A program made the position numbers and the translations under genes. 64,000 nucleotides of DNA from Pelomonas asaccharophilus_A (GTDB lineage: Bacteria > Pseudomonadota > Gammaproteobacteria > Burkholderiales > Burkholderiaceae_C): contig NZ_JAVDXV010000009.1 in assembly GCF_031458115.1 (NCBI RefSeq), positions 310,001 to 374,000 on the forward strand, given 5' to 3'. The notes beneath the pieces are model-generated. The model saw only the letters and a program-made list of their open reading frames with translations, ran no database searches and was not told the DNA's origin. Position 1 is the stretch's first letter. Every line of letters starts with the position of its first letter. Shown in pieces: positions 10,189 to 20,806 of the stretch.

Positions 10189-11009
10189 GCCGGCCTGCCT
10201 CCCGACACCGCCGCCACGATGTGGCGCTGGAAGAAGGCATACAGCACCAGCACCGGCAGCGCCGCGAACACGGCTTGCGCCATCAGGAAGCCCAGCCCCT
10301 CGGACTGCGCGAAGTTGGTCTGTGTGGACGCGAGGCCCAGGGTCAGCGTGTACATCTCGGGTCGGGTGGCGGAGATCAGCGGCCACAGGTAGTCGTTCCA
10401 CGCAGCCAGGAAGCTGAAGATGCCCAGGGTGGCCTGAGCCGGCAGCGTCAGCGGCAGGATGACGCGCCAGAAGATGGTCCAGCGCGACGCGTTGTCCATC
10501 AGCGCGGCCTCCTCCAGCTCGCGCGGCAGCGCCTTGAAGAACTGCGTCATCAGGAACACGCCGAACGGCGCGGCCAGGCGCGGCAGGATCAGCCCCGCAT
10601 AGCTGTTGTGCAGGCCCAGCTCGGCGAAGAAGCGGTGCAGCGGGATGACCACCGCCGGCTCCGGCACGGCCAGCCCCGCCAGCACCAGCGCGAACACGAC
10701 GCGCTTGCCGCGGAACTCGCATCGCGCAAAGCCGTAGCCCGCCAGCGACGACAGCAGCAGCACCAGCAGCGTCTGCACGCCGGCCACGACGCAGCTGTTC
10801 AGCACCCAACGGAACACGGCCGAGTTGGCCAGGATGTCCGCGTAGTTGCGCAGCGTGAAGGGCGTCGTGAAGATCGCGTCGGTGCGCTCCATCAGCACCG
10901 CGTTGGACTTCAGCGACAGCGCAAACACCCACAGCAGCGGCAGCATCCACAGGATGGCGAGCACGATGGCAGCGGCCATCAGCACGCGGTCGAAGGCGGT
11001 GGGCTTCAT
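10185..11009 (-). CDS. Sugar ABC transporter permease, MalG-like
   Basis: The 274-residue permease has about six membrane segments, beginning with residues 9-31. The cytoplasmic EAA loop is clear: EEAALMDNASRWTIFWRVIL, which docks on the ATPase. Family resemblance is to MalG/UgpE-type permeases of carbohydrate-uptake family 1. It overlaps both neighbours by 4 bp (10185-10188 and 11006-11009), so its start and stop are fixed by translational coupling. Confidence 0.88.
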   Translation of the reverse strand: MKPTAFDRVLMAAAIVLAILWMLPLLWVFALSLKSNAVLMERTDAIFTTPFTLRNYADILANSAVFRWVLNSCVVAGVQTLLVLLLSSLAGYGFARCEFRGKRVVFALVLAGLAVPEPAVVIPLHRFFAELGLHNSYAGLILPRLAAPFGVFLMTQFFKALPRELEEAALMDNASRWTIFWRVILPLTLPAQATLGIFSFLAAWNDYLWPLISATRPEMYTLTLGLASTQTNFAQSEGLGFLMAQAVFAALPVLVLYAFFQRHIVAAVSGGRPA

Positions 11010-11901
11010 GCGGCACCTCCTTCACGCTTCTCGGCCCAGCGCTGCACCGACACGCCCAGCACCAGCAGCACGAACAGCAGCTGCGCGGCGGCGGCCGAGT
11101 AGCCCAGTGCCCATTGGTCGAACAGCGCCTCGTAGATGAACATCACCATCGTCCGCGTGCTGTTGTTGGGCCCGCCGTTGGTCAGCAGCTGCGCCTGGCC
11201 GAACACCTGCAGCTGGCCCAGCAGCTGGATGATGGCCACCAGCACCAGCGTGCGGCGCAGCGCGGGCAGCGTGATGTAGCGGAACGAGCGCCAGCGGCTG
11301 GTGTTGTCCAGCGCGGCGGCCTCGTACAGGTCGCGTGGCACCTGCTGCAGCGCGGCCAGCATCAGCGTCATCGGCAGGCCTATGCCCCACCACAGCGTGA
11401 CCAGCGCGATGAAGGGCAGCGCCAGCCGCTCATCGCTCAGCGGCGCGAGGTCGGGCAGGCCAAGCGACTGCAGGCCCTGGCTCAGCAGGCCGCGATCCGG
11501 CAGCAGCACCAGACGCCAGATCAGCGTGACCACCGTCACCGACAGCACGTTGGACGCGAAGAAGGTGCCGCGCAGCCAGGCGCCCAGCTTGCCGGGGCGG
11601 TTCAGCACCAGCGCCAGCGCCAGGCCCAGGCCCACGAAGGCGGGCGTGCACATCGCTGCGAACAGCACCGTGTTGCCGGCGCTGCGCAGGAAAACCTCGT
11701 CTTTCACCAGGTCGATGAAGTTGGCCAGGCCGACGAACTGGCCGCGTCCGGTCAGCAGGTCCACCGCATGGAAGGACAGCCACCAGCCCTCCAGCACCGG
11801 CGCCACCAGCAGGCCCAGGTAGCACAGCAGGAAAGGCGCGATGAAGGCCCAGCCCACCCACGCGGGCTGGCCCAGCGACGCTTGACGCAGCGTGGCGCCG
11901 C

Positions 11902-11905
<4 letters not shown>
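11006..11905 (-). CDS. Sugar ABC transporter permease, MalF-like
   Basis: The 299-residue partner permease starts at ATG 11905, which overlaps the ATPase stop by 4 bp. Membrane helices begin at about residue 18 (VGWAFIAPFLLCYLGLLVAP). The EAA loop reads YEAAALDNTSRWRSFRYITL. Residues NGGPNNSTRTMVMFIYEALF near the end match the UgpA/MalF family. It forms the heterodimeric channel with the MalG-like subunit. Confidence 0.88.
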
Positions 11906-12996
<1,091 letters not shown>

Positions 12997-13051
12997 AGGT
13001 TGGGTCTCCGGATGGGCGCCGTCGTAGCAGCACCTCTGTTCATCTCAATGT

Positions 13052-14137
13052 TCAGCGTTTGCGCGCACCGTACTGCCGCAGCAGCTCGGCCTCACGTTGA
13101 CGATAAGGTTTGCCATCGGTGTGCAGCACATCGTGGAACCACACCAGCGGCGGGTCGATGGTGTAGGGCTTCTTCCAGGAGTCCCAGGGCATCTTGGTCT
13201 GGCTCTTGCCGTCCACAAAGCCCCAGTTGATCATGCCCACGTCCTCGCGCGCGGCGATGGGCAGCGCGATGTCGAAGGTGGAGCCGAGGCTGCGCGCCAT
13301 GTACTCGGTGCAGATCAGCGGGCGGCCGTACTGCTGCAGCTGCTTGATGCGCATCTCGAACTTCTCGGGCCAGTTGTAGTCGTGGAAGCTGACCACGTCG
13401 GAGCAGGCCAGCTGCGCCTTCTGCACCGCGTTCAGCTCGGGCGAGTCGGGCGCCCAGTTGTCGCCCAGCCAGACGCCGCTGGTCAGCGGCTGCATGGGCG
13501 CCTGCGCACGCGCCCAGTCGAAGGCCTGCGGGATCATCTCGGCCACCAGCGCGATCTTGTCCTTGGCCTCGCGCGGCAGGTAGTAGCCCATGCCGCCGCC
13601 CTGGTTGTCGGGCTCGTTCCAGATGTCCCAGTAGCTGACTCGCGGGTCCTGGCCGAAGGTCTTCACGATGTCCTCGACATAGGCGCGCAGCTGCGGCCAG
13701 GTCGAGCGGTCGGCCAGTTGCGCGGCCGACGGGCTCTGCACCCAGCCGGAGTTGTGCACGCCGGGGATGGGCTCTCGCTGCGGGCCCAGCTTGGGTTCGG
13801 GGTCCCAGCAGGAATCGAACAGCACGAACATCGTGCGGATGCCGTGCTTGTCGGCGATCTCCAGGTACTGGTGGATGCGCTGCTTGAAGCCGGCGGCGTC
13901 CTGCGCCCACAGCAGGTCGTGCAGGAACACGCGCATCGTGTTCATGCCCAGATCCTTGGCCCAGCCGAGTTCCAGATCGATGCGCTCGGGGTCGAAGCTC
14001 TCGGCCTGCCACATGGCGAGCTGGTTGATGGCGGAGGCGGGCACGAAGTTGGCGCCCAGGGACCAGGGCTGGGCCTTGAACCAGGCGTGCGCCTGCTCGG
14101 GGGTCCAGCGTGCGGGGGTGGATGTCATCGCGGTCAT
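13052..14137 (-). CDS. Clan GH-A glycosidase, GH5-like, cytoplasmic
   Basis: This 361-residue enzyme has a (beta/alpha)8-barrel glycosidase pattern: YWDIWNEPDN with the presumed acid/base Glu (about residue 175), and PLICTEYMARSLG with the presumed nucleophile Glu (about residue 260). No signal peptide is seen, so it should act inside the cell on imported oligosaccharides. Homologues are often labelled 1,4-beta-xylanase or cellulase-family proteins, but the substrate is unproven; here the galactose context suggests a beta-galactan or arabinogalactan fragment. The start is chosen at ATG 14137, 16 bp after the galM stop; ATG 14128 is an alternative. Confidence 0.75.
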   Translation of the reverse strand: MTAMTSTPARWTPEQAHAWFKAQPWSLGANFVPASAINQLAMWQAESFDPERIDLELGWAKDLGMNTMRVFLHDLLWAQDAAGFKQRIHQYLEIADKHGIRTMFVLFDSCWDPEPKLGPQREPIPGVHNSGWVQSPSAAQLADRSTWPQLRAYVEDIVKTFGQDPRVSYWDIWNEPDNQGGGMGYYLPREAKDKIALVAEMIPQAFDWARAQAPMQPLTSGVWLGDNWAPDSPELNAVQKAQLACSDVVSFHDYNWPEKFEMRIKQLQQYGRPLICTEYMARSLGSTFDIALPIAAREDVGMINWGFVDGKSQTKMPWDSWKKPYTIDPPLVWFHDVLHTDGKPYRQREAELLRQYGARKR

Positions 14138-14153
14138 GTGGATGGGTTGACGG

Positions 14154-15154
14154 TCAGGCCGGGAAGAAGCGGTAGCTGAGGCGGTGTCGGTAGACCTCGC
14201 CGGGACGCAGCACGGCTTGCGGCCATGCGGGGTGATGGGGGCTGTCGGGCAGGGCCTGCGGCTCCAGCGCGAGGCCGGCGTGCGGCGCGTAGGGGCGCCC
14301 TTCGCGGTCGGCGCTGCGCGGCAGGAACTCGCCGGCATAGAACTGCAGGCCCGGCGCGTCGCTGTGCAGGTCCAGGCCCAGCGCGCCATCGCCGGACCAC
14401 AGGCGCGCCATGGGCTGCGCCTGCACCTGCGCCGGCGCGATGAGCCAGCAATGGTCATGGCACAGCGGCTGCGCGCCGGCGTGGCGCAGCAGGTCCAGCG
14501 CCTCGCCGATGTAGCGCGGCTCGCGGAAATCGAAGGGCGAGCCTTTGACGAGGCGCTGTTCGCCGGTCGGGATCAGGTCGGGCCGCACGGGCAGGTAGCG
14601 GCCGCCCCGGATCTGCAGCCGGTGGCCGCGAATGCTGGTGGGGCCGTCGCCGCCGTCGAGGTTGAAGTAGGCGTGGCTGGTCAGGTTGACCGGCGTGGGC
14701 GCGGTGGTCGTGGCTTCCAGGTCAATGTGCACCGTCAGCGGCGGCGCGACGCGGTAGGTCGCCTTGACCTGCAGCTCGCCGGGAAAGCCCTGGTCGCCAT
14801 CGGGCGAGGTCAGCGTGAGTTCCAGCGTGTCGTCGGTGTGGCTCGCAACCTGCCAGTGCCGGCGGTGGAAACCGTCCGGCCCGCCATGCAGTTGGTGTTC
14901 GCCTTCGTTGGCGGCCAGCGCGTGCGGCCGGCCGTCCAGCGTGAACGACGCGTTGGCGATGCGGTTGGCGTAGCGGCCCACGATGGCGCCCAGGTAGCCC
15001 GGTTGGGTCAGATGATGCTCGGGCGTGGCGTGGCCCAGCAACACCTCGCGCTCGCCGCCCAACAGCGGCACGCGGCAGGACATCCATGCGGCACCGATGT
15101 CGGCCACCCGGATGGCCAGCCCGTCGGCGGCCCGCAGCGCGAAGGTCTGTGCGC

Positions 15155-15158
<4 letters not shown>
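14154..15158 (-). CDS. galM: Aldose 1-epimerase (mutarotase)
   Basis: GalM interconverts the alpha and beta anomers of galactose, feeding galactokinase. The 334-residue protein has GRYANRIANASFTLDG, NEGEHQLHGG, the catalytic His region NLTSHAYFNLDG and the catalytic Glu in LALEPQALPDSP. The start is a GTG at 15158 whose bases overlap the galK stop (GTGA), so the two are probably translationally coupled. It is the third gene of the galT-galK-galM order. Confidence 0.92.
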
Positions 15159-16320
<1,162 letters not shown>

Positions 16321-16324
<4 letters not shown>

Positions 16325-17391
16325 GCGGTCCTCGCCTGTCGGTAGTGAAGGCTGTCGCTGACGCCGCGCAGCCGCTGCGCGGCCACCTCCGGCGTCAGGT
16401 CGCGCTGGGCCTCGCCCAGCATCTCGAAGCCCACCATGAACTTGCGCACCGAAGCCGAGCGCAGCAGCGGCGGGTAGAAGTGGGCGTGCAGCTGCCAGTG
16501 CTGGTGCGCGCTGTCGTCCGCGCGACCCGCCTGGTGCGGCGCGCCGTGCCAGCCCATGGAGTACGGGAACGAGCACTGGAACAGGTTGTCGTAGCGCGTC
16601 GTCAGCCGCTTCACCGCGAGCGCCAGGTCGTCGGCCTGCGCGGCCGACAGCGCCTCCAGCCGCAGCGTGTGCGCCTTCGGCAGCAGCAGTGTCTCGAACG
16701 GCCATGCGGCCCAGTAGGGCACGACGGACAGCCAGTGTTCGGTCTCGACGACCACGCGCTCGCCGGCGGCCCGCTCATCGCGGGCGTAGCGAACCAGCAG
16801 CGGCTCGCCATGGGTGGCCAGGTAGTCGCGCTGGTGACCGTCGGCGAGCAGCGCCTCGTCGGGCAGCGCGTCCAGGCCCCAGATCTGGCCGTGCGGGTGC
16901 GGGTTGGAGCAACCCATGGCCGCGCCCTTGTTCTCGAACACCTGCACCCAGCGCCAGCGCCGGCCCATGTCGGCGGACTGCGCCTGCCACGCCTGCACGA
17001 CCGCGCGCAGCGCGGGCAGGTCCATCTCGGGCAAGGTCAGCGAGTGGTTGGCCGAGAAGCACAGCACCCGGCATTCACCGGCCACGGCCTCGGGCTGCAT
17101 CAGGCTGCCGGGCTCGGCCGCCGGCATCTCGACGGCGTCGGGCTGCAACGCGGCGAAGTCGTTCGTGAAGACGAAGGTGTCGCGGTAGTCCGGGTTGCGC
17201 TGGCCGTTGGCGCGCACATTGCCGGCGCAGAGGTAGCAAGTGGCATCGTGGGCGGGCAGCCGGGCGTCGTCGACCGGCTCCTGCGCGCCCTGCCAGGGCC
17301 GCTGCGTGCGGTGCGGCGACACGAGCACATGCCGACCCGTCAGCGGATTGCGCCGGCGGTGCACATGCTCGGTGGAAATGGCTGAACTCAT
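16321..17391 (-). CDS. galT: Galactose-1-phosphate uridylyltransferase
   Basis: GalT exchanges UDP between UDP-glucose and galactose 1-phosphate. The 356-residue protein shows the active-site SNPHPHGQIWG and the zinc-site regions CYLCAG and HAHFYPP. In-frame ATGs exist at 17409, 17400 and 17391. The promoter-like GATAAT (complement of 17399-17404) lies only about seven bases before ATG 17391, so a transcript from it would begin at or next to this codon; 17391 is therefore preferred and the message may be leaderless. It is the first gene of an operon running through galK, galM, the glycosidase and the second sugar importer. Confidence 0.93.
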
Positions 17392-17397
17392 GCGATG

Positions 17398-17429
17398 CAT
17401 TATCGCCATTTTATTTGTTAATAACGATC
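17398..17429 (-). promoter_or_regulatory. AT-rich promoter/operator motif at galT
   Basis: On the plus strand the block starts CATTATCGCCATTTTATTTG and continues TTAATAAC. It aligns with the galE copy at about 17 of 28 positions, including CATTAT and TTGTTA. On the minus strand GATAAT forms a good -10 (17399-17404). It overlaps the region where galT translation begins. Confidence 0.6.
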
Positions 17430-17510
17430 AGTCTTTACCCTAAGCGGTGCGCCTGTGCCCCGGGAAAGCGCGCGGCGCCCGTGCAGGGTGCCCGCATAAA
17501 CTCGCAACTT

Positions 17511-17524
17511 CTTTGGGTCCAAAG
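17511..17524. promoter_or_regulatory. Short palindrome upstream of the ArsR-like regulator
   Basis: CTTTGGGTCCAAAG has 6-bp arms around two central bases and lies 17 bp before the regulator ATG. It could be an operator for autoregulation. A chance palindrome of this size is possible, so this is a weak call. Confidence 0.3.
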
Positions 17525-17540
17525 CACGAGGGCATAGAAC

Positions 17541-18506
17541 ATGGAGGTCGCAGGCAGCCGCATCCTGATGGTGGAGGGAGACGCCGCGCTGGCCGTGGCC
17601 AAGGCGCTGGCCTCGGACACTCGCCAGGCGATGCTGGGCATGCTGACCCACCAGGTGCTGAACGTGTCCGAGCTGGCCACGGCGATGGGACTGCCGCACT
17701 CGACGGTGAGCTTCAACATCAACCAGCTGCAGGCGGTGGGCCTGGTGTCGGTGGAAGTGGAGCCCGGCACGCGCGGCCAGCAGAAGCTGTGTTCCAAGCG
17801 CTACGACGAGGTGCGGCTGCGCCTGCCGGGCGCCGCAGTGGAGAGCAAGCCCAATGTCATCTCCATCAACATGCCGGTGGGCAGCTACCGGCATGTGGAG
17901 GCCAAGCCCAGTTGCGGCCTGGTCAGCGAGAGCAAGATCATCGGCATGCTGGACGACCCGCGTTCGTTCTTCGAGCCCGAGCACGTCTACGCCCAGCTGC
18001 TGTGGTTCGGCGGCGACGGCTATGTGGAGTACGCCTTCCCCAACAACCTGCCCTACGGCGCGGTGCCGTCGCATCTGGAGCTGTCGATGGAGATCTGCTC
18101 CGAGGCGCCGCAGTTCAACGAGGACTGGCCGTCGGACATCACGCTGTGGATCAACGACATCGAGATCGGCACCTGGACCAGCCCCGGCGACTACGGCGGC
18201 AAGGCCTCGCTGCTGATGCCGTCGTGGTGGCAGACGGACCGCACGACGCACGGCCTGCTGAAGCAGTGGAGCGTGGGCGCCAAGGGTTCCATGATCGACG
18301 GCGTGGAGCTGAGCAGCGTGGGTATCGAGCAGCTGACGCTGCCGCAGACCAACCACATCAAGGTGCGGCTGGGCATCAAGCCCGACGCGCGCAACCGCGG
18401 CGGCATGAACCTGTTCGGCCGCAAGTTCGGCAACTACCCGCAGGACATCGTCATGCGCGTGGCGTTCGACTTTCCCCGAGGCATGGGCCCGGGGGCGGAG
18501 GGCTGA
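17541..18506 (+). CDS. ArsR-like winged-helix regulator with C-terminal sensor domain
   Basis: This 321-residue protein is not a simple ArsR repressor. Residues about 15-85 form a winged helix (ALASDTRQAMLGMLTHQVLN, then ATAMGLPHSTVSFNINQLQA and a basic wing). The remaining 220 residues form a conserved beta-rich domain with GGDGYVEYAFPNNLPYGAVP, LSMEICSEAP, ITLWINDIEIGTWTSPGDYG and MLPSWW-like LMPSWWQTDRTTHG. Related two-domain regulators occur beside arabinosidase and galactosidase genes in other bacteria, which suggests carbohydrate sensing. It sits between galT and galE, and the AT-rich motif shared by these genes is its plausible target. GAGGG precedes the ATG by 8 bp. Confidence 0.7.
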   Translation: MEVAGSRILMVEGDAALAVAKALASDTRQAMLGMLTHQVLNVSELATAMGLPHSTVSFNINQLQAVGLVSVEVEPGTRGQQKLCSKRYDEVRLRLPGAAVESKPNVISINMPVGSYRHVEAKPSCGLVSESKIIGMLDDPRSFFEPEHVYAQLLWFGGDGYVEYAFPNNLPYGAVPSHLELSMEICSEAPQFNEDWPSDITLWINDIEIGTWTSPGDYGGKASLLMPSWWQTDRTTHGLLKQWSVGAKGSMIDGVELSSVGIEQLTLPQTNHIKVRLGIKPDARNRGGMNLFGRKFGNYPQDIVMRVAFDFPRGMGPGAEG

Positions 18507-18510
18507 CCTT

Positions 18511-19530
18511 TCAGGCGGCGTCGCCGTAGCCCTCGGGGTTGCGCGACTGCCAGCGCCAGCTGTCGACGCACATCGCATCAAGACCCAGAGTCGCCTGCCA
18601 GCCCAGCAGCGTCTGCGCCCGCGTCGGGTCCGCCCAGCTCTGCGCCACGTCGCCGCCCCGGCGCGGCACGAACTCGTGCGCCAGCGGCTTGCCGCAGGCG
18701 GCCTCGTAGGCGCGCAACACCTCCAGCACCGAGTGGCCGCGGCCCGTGCCGAGGTTGAACACATGCCAGCCCGGCCGGCCATGCACGTGCGCCAGCGCGG
18801 CAAGATGCCCGGCGGCGAGGTCCTCGACATGGATGTAGTCGCGCACGCCGGTTCCGTCGGGTGTCGCGTAGTCGCGCCCGAACACCTGCAGCGCCGCGCG
18901 CCGGCCCACGGCCACCTGGGCAATGAAGGGCATCAGGTTGTTCGGAATGCCCTGCGGGTCTTCGCCCAGCCGGCCGCTGGCATGGGCGCCCACCGGGTTG
19001 AAGTAGCGCAGCGCGCACAGAGACCAGGCCGGGTCGGCCGCGGCCAGGTCCTGCAGCACCTGCTCGACCATCAGCTTGCTGCGGCCATAGGGGTTGGTCG
19101 TGCCGGTGGGCGCATCCTCACGCAGCGGCATGGTCTCGGCCAGGCCGTAGACGGTGGCGGAGGAGCTGAACACCAGCGTGCGCACGCCCTCGTCGCGCAT
19201 CGCGGCCAGCAGGCTCAGCGAGCCCTGCACGTTGTTGTCGAAGTACTCCAGCGGCTTGTGCACCGACTCGCCCACGGCCTTCAGCCCGGCGAAATGCATG
19301 ACGGCCTCGATGCGTTGCTCTTTCAGCAACCCGCGCAGCAGCGCGCCGTCGCGCACGTCGCCCTCGCGGAACACCGGCTCCCGCCCGGCCAGCTGCGCGA
19401 TGCGCGCCAGCACGGCCGGCTTGGCGTTGCTGAAGTTGTCCAGCACCAGCACCTCGTGCCCCGCCTGCAGCAGTTGCAGTGTGGTGATGCTGCCGATGTA
19501 GCCAGCCCCGCCGGTCACGAGCACGCGCAT
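18511..19530 (-). CDS. galE: UDP-glucose 4-epimerase
   Basis: GalE interconverts UDP-galactose and UDP-glucose and completes the Leloir pathway here. The 339-residue short-chain dehydrogenase-type protein has the NAD motif VTGGAGYIGS at the N-terminus, SSSATVYG with the catalytic Ser/Thr region, and the YxxxK pair in NPYGRSKLMVEQ. ATG 19530 is preceded by GGAG at a normal distance. It is transcribed away from the GH43 gene, and its promoter appears to be the AT-rich motif at 19559-19590. It converges with the regulator gene, whose stop is only a few bases away. Confidence 0.95.
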   Translation of the reverse strand: MRVLVTGGAGYIGSITTLQLLQAGHEVLVLDNFSNAKPAVLARIAQLAGREPVFREGDVRDGALLRGLLKEQRIEAVMHFAGLKAVGESVHKPLEYFDNNVQGSLSLLAAMRDEGVRTLVFSSSATVYGLAETMPLREDAPTGTTNPYGRSKLMVEQVLQDLAAADPAWSLCALRYFNPVGAHASGRLGEDPQGIPNNLMPFIAQVAVGRRAALQVFGRDYATPDGTGVRDYIHVEDLAAGHLAALAHVHGRPGWHVFNLGTGRGHSVLEVLRAYEAACGKPLAHEFVPRRGGDVAQSWADPTRAQTLLGWQATLGLDAMCVDSWRWQSRNPEGYGDAA

Positions 19531-19558
19531 GTCCTGGTCTCCAAATCCGTGTTTGCCC

Positions 19559-19590
19559 CATTATTAACCAATTTACTTGTTATAAACAAG
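19559..19590 (-). promoter_or_regulatory. AT-rich promoter/operator motif between galE and GH43
   Basis: The plus strand reads CATTATTAACCAATTTACTT then GTTATAAACAAG. Within it, CTTGTTATAAACAAG (19576-19590) is an inverted repeat with 6-bp arms. On the minus strand TTGTTT and AATAAT are separated by 18 bp, a reasonable sigma-70 promoter for galE with a leader of about 22 nt. As the only such site in the divergent gap it may also control the GH43 gene. Confidence 0.7.
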
Positions 19591-19654
19591 AAAGGCGAAT
19601 AGCATCGCGACGCCTCGGGGGGCAGACCTGCCCACGGGCGAGGAGACAACACCG

Positions 19655-20716
19655 ATGAACAACGACGACACGCCCGGCCCGGCGCTGCGCCGCCGAGGCC
19701 TGCTGGGCCTGGCCGCCGCGACCGGCCTGGGCCTGCCAGGAGCCGCGATGACTGCACCTGCGAGCGACGCTTTTTTCACCAACCCCGTGCTGCCCGGCGT
19801 CGAGGCCGGCGACCCCTGGGTCGTCTGGCATGCCGGCCGCTACTACCTGACCGCCACCTTCGACCCCGATGGCGGCCTGTGGGTCTACAGCTCCGACAAG
19901 CTCAGTGATTGGCGCAACGCCGAGCGCCGCAAGGTCTGGACGCCTGAGCCCGGTGGCCCGCGCAGCAAGATGATCTGGGCGCCGGAGCTGCACCAGCTGG
20001 ACGGCCGCTGGTACCTCTACTTCACCGCCGCCGACGGCGTGGACGCCAACCACCGCCATTACGTGCTGGAGGCCGAGCATCCGATGGGGCCGTTCGTGGA
20101 CCGTGGCCGCGTGCACCTGCAGCACGAGCGCTATTCCATCGACGGCTCCGTGCTGCGCCTGAAGGACGGGCGCCTGTACTGGATGTACGCCGACGACGGC
20201 CTGTGGATCGCGCCGATGAGCAGCCCCACGCGCGCCAGCGGCCCCGGCGTGCGCATCGTCCAAGGCGAGCACGACTGGGAGCGCGGCTGGCACAAGGTGG
20301 ACGGCCGCTGGCAGAAGCAGCGCGACCACTTCTGGATCGAGGCTCCGCAAGCGCTGCAACGCAATGGCCGCGACTTCGTCGTCTATTCGGCCGGCCACAC
20401 CGCCGCCGTCTACTACCTGGGCCTGCTGGAGCTGACCGGCAAAGACCCGCTGGACCCCAAGAGCTGGACCAAGACGCCAACGCCGCTGTTCGGCCCGACG
20501 GACAAGGTCTTCGCGCCCGGCCACAACAGCTTCACTCGGTCGCCCGACGGCAAGGAAGACTGGCTGGTCTATCACGCCAAGGACCAGGACGCCGGCGACG
20601 CCAGCGGCCGCACGATGCGCGTGCAGCGCTTCGGCTGGACAGCAGACGGACGGCCTGACTTCGGCCCGGCCATCGCCAGCGGTGTGCCCCAGCGCAAGCC
20701 ATCCGGCGAGACCTGA
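19655..20716 (+). CDS. Glycoside hydrolase family 43 protein, exported
   Basis: The 353-residue protein carries twin arginines near the N-terminus (RRRGLLGLAAATGLG), so Tat export is possible. It has the five-bladed propeller glycosidase pattern of GH43: catalytic base Asp in EAGDPWVVWH (about residue 53), the pKa-modulating Asp in YSIDGSVLRL and the acid Glu in FWIEAPQAL. GH43 enzymes act on alpha-L-arabinofuranosides, xylosides or galactans; the galactose locus suggests arabinan side chains or galactan, which is inference. The gene is divergent from galE and shares its AT-rich regulatory motif. Confidence 0.85.
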   Translation: MNNDDTPGPALRRRGLLGLAAATGLGLPGAAMTAPASDAFFTNPVLPGVEAGDPWVVWHAGRYYLTATFDPDGGLWVYSSDKLSDWRNAERRKVWTPEPGGPRSKMIWAPELHQLDGRWYLYFTAADGVDANHRHYVLEAEHPMGPFVDRGRVHLQHERYSIDGSVLRLKDGRLYWMYADDGLWIAPMSSPTRASGPGVRIVQGEHDWERGWHKVDGRWQKQRDHFWIEAPQALQRNGRDFVVYSAGHTAAVYYLGLLELTGKDPLDPKSWTKTPTPLFGPTDKVFAPGHNSFTRSPDGKEDWLVYHAKDQDAGDASGRTMRVQRFGWTADGRPDFGPAIASGVPQRKPSGET

Positions 20717-20806
20717 CCGCTTAAGCCCCCCTTCTCCAAACACCCGCCGCAGCTCCCGCTGCGCGCGGCGGGTCCAACTCATCCCTACGATTTCAGGAGC
20801 GCAACC

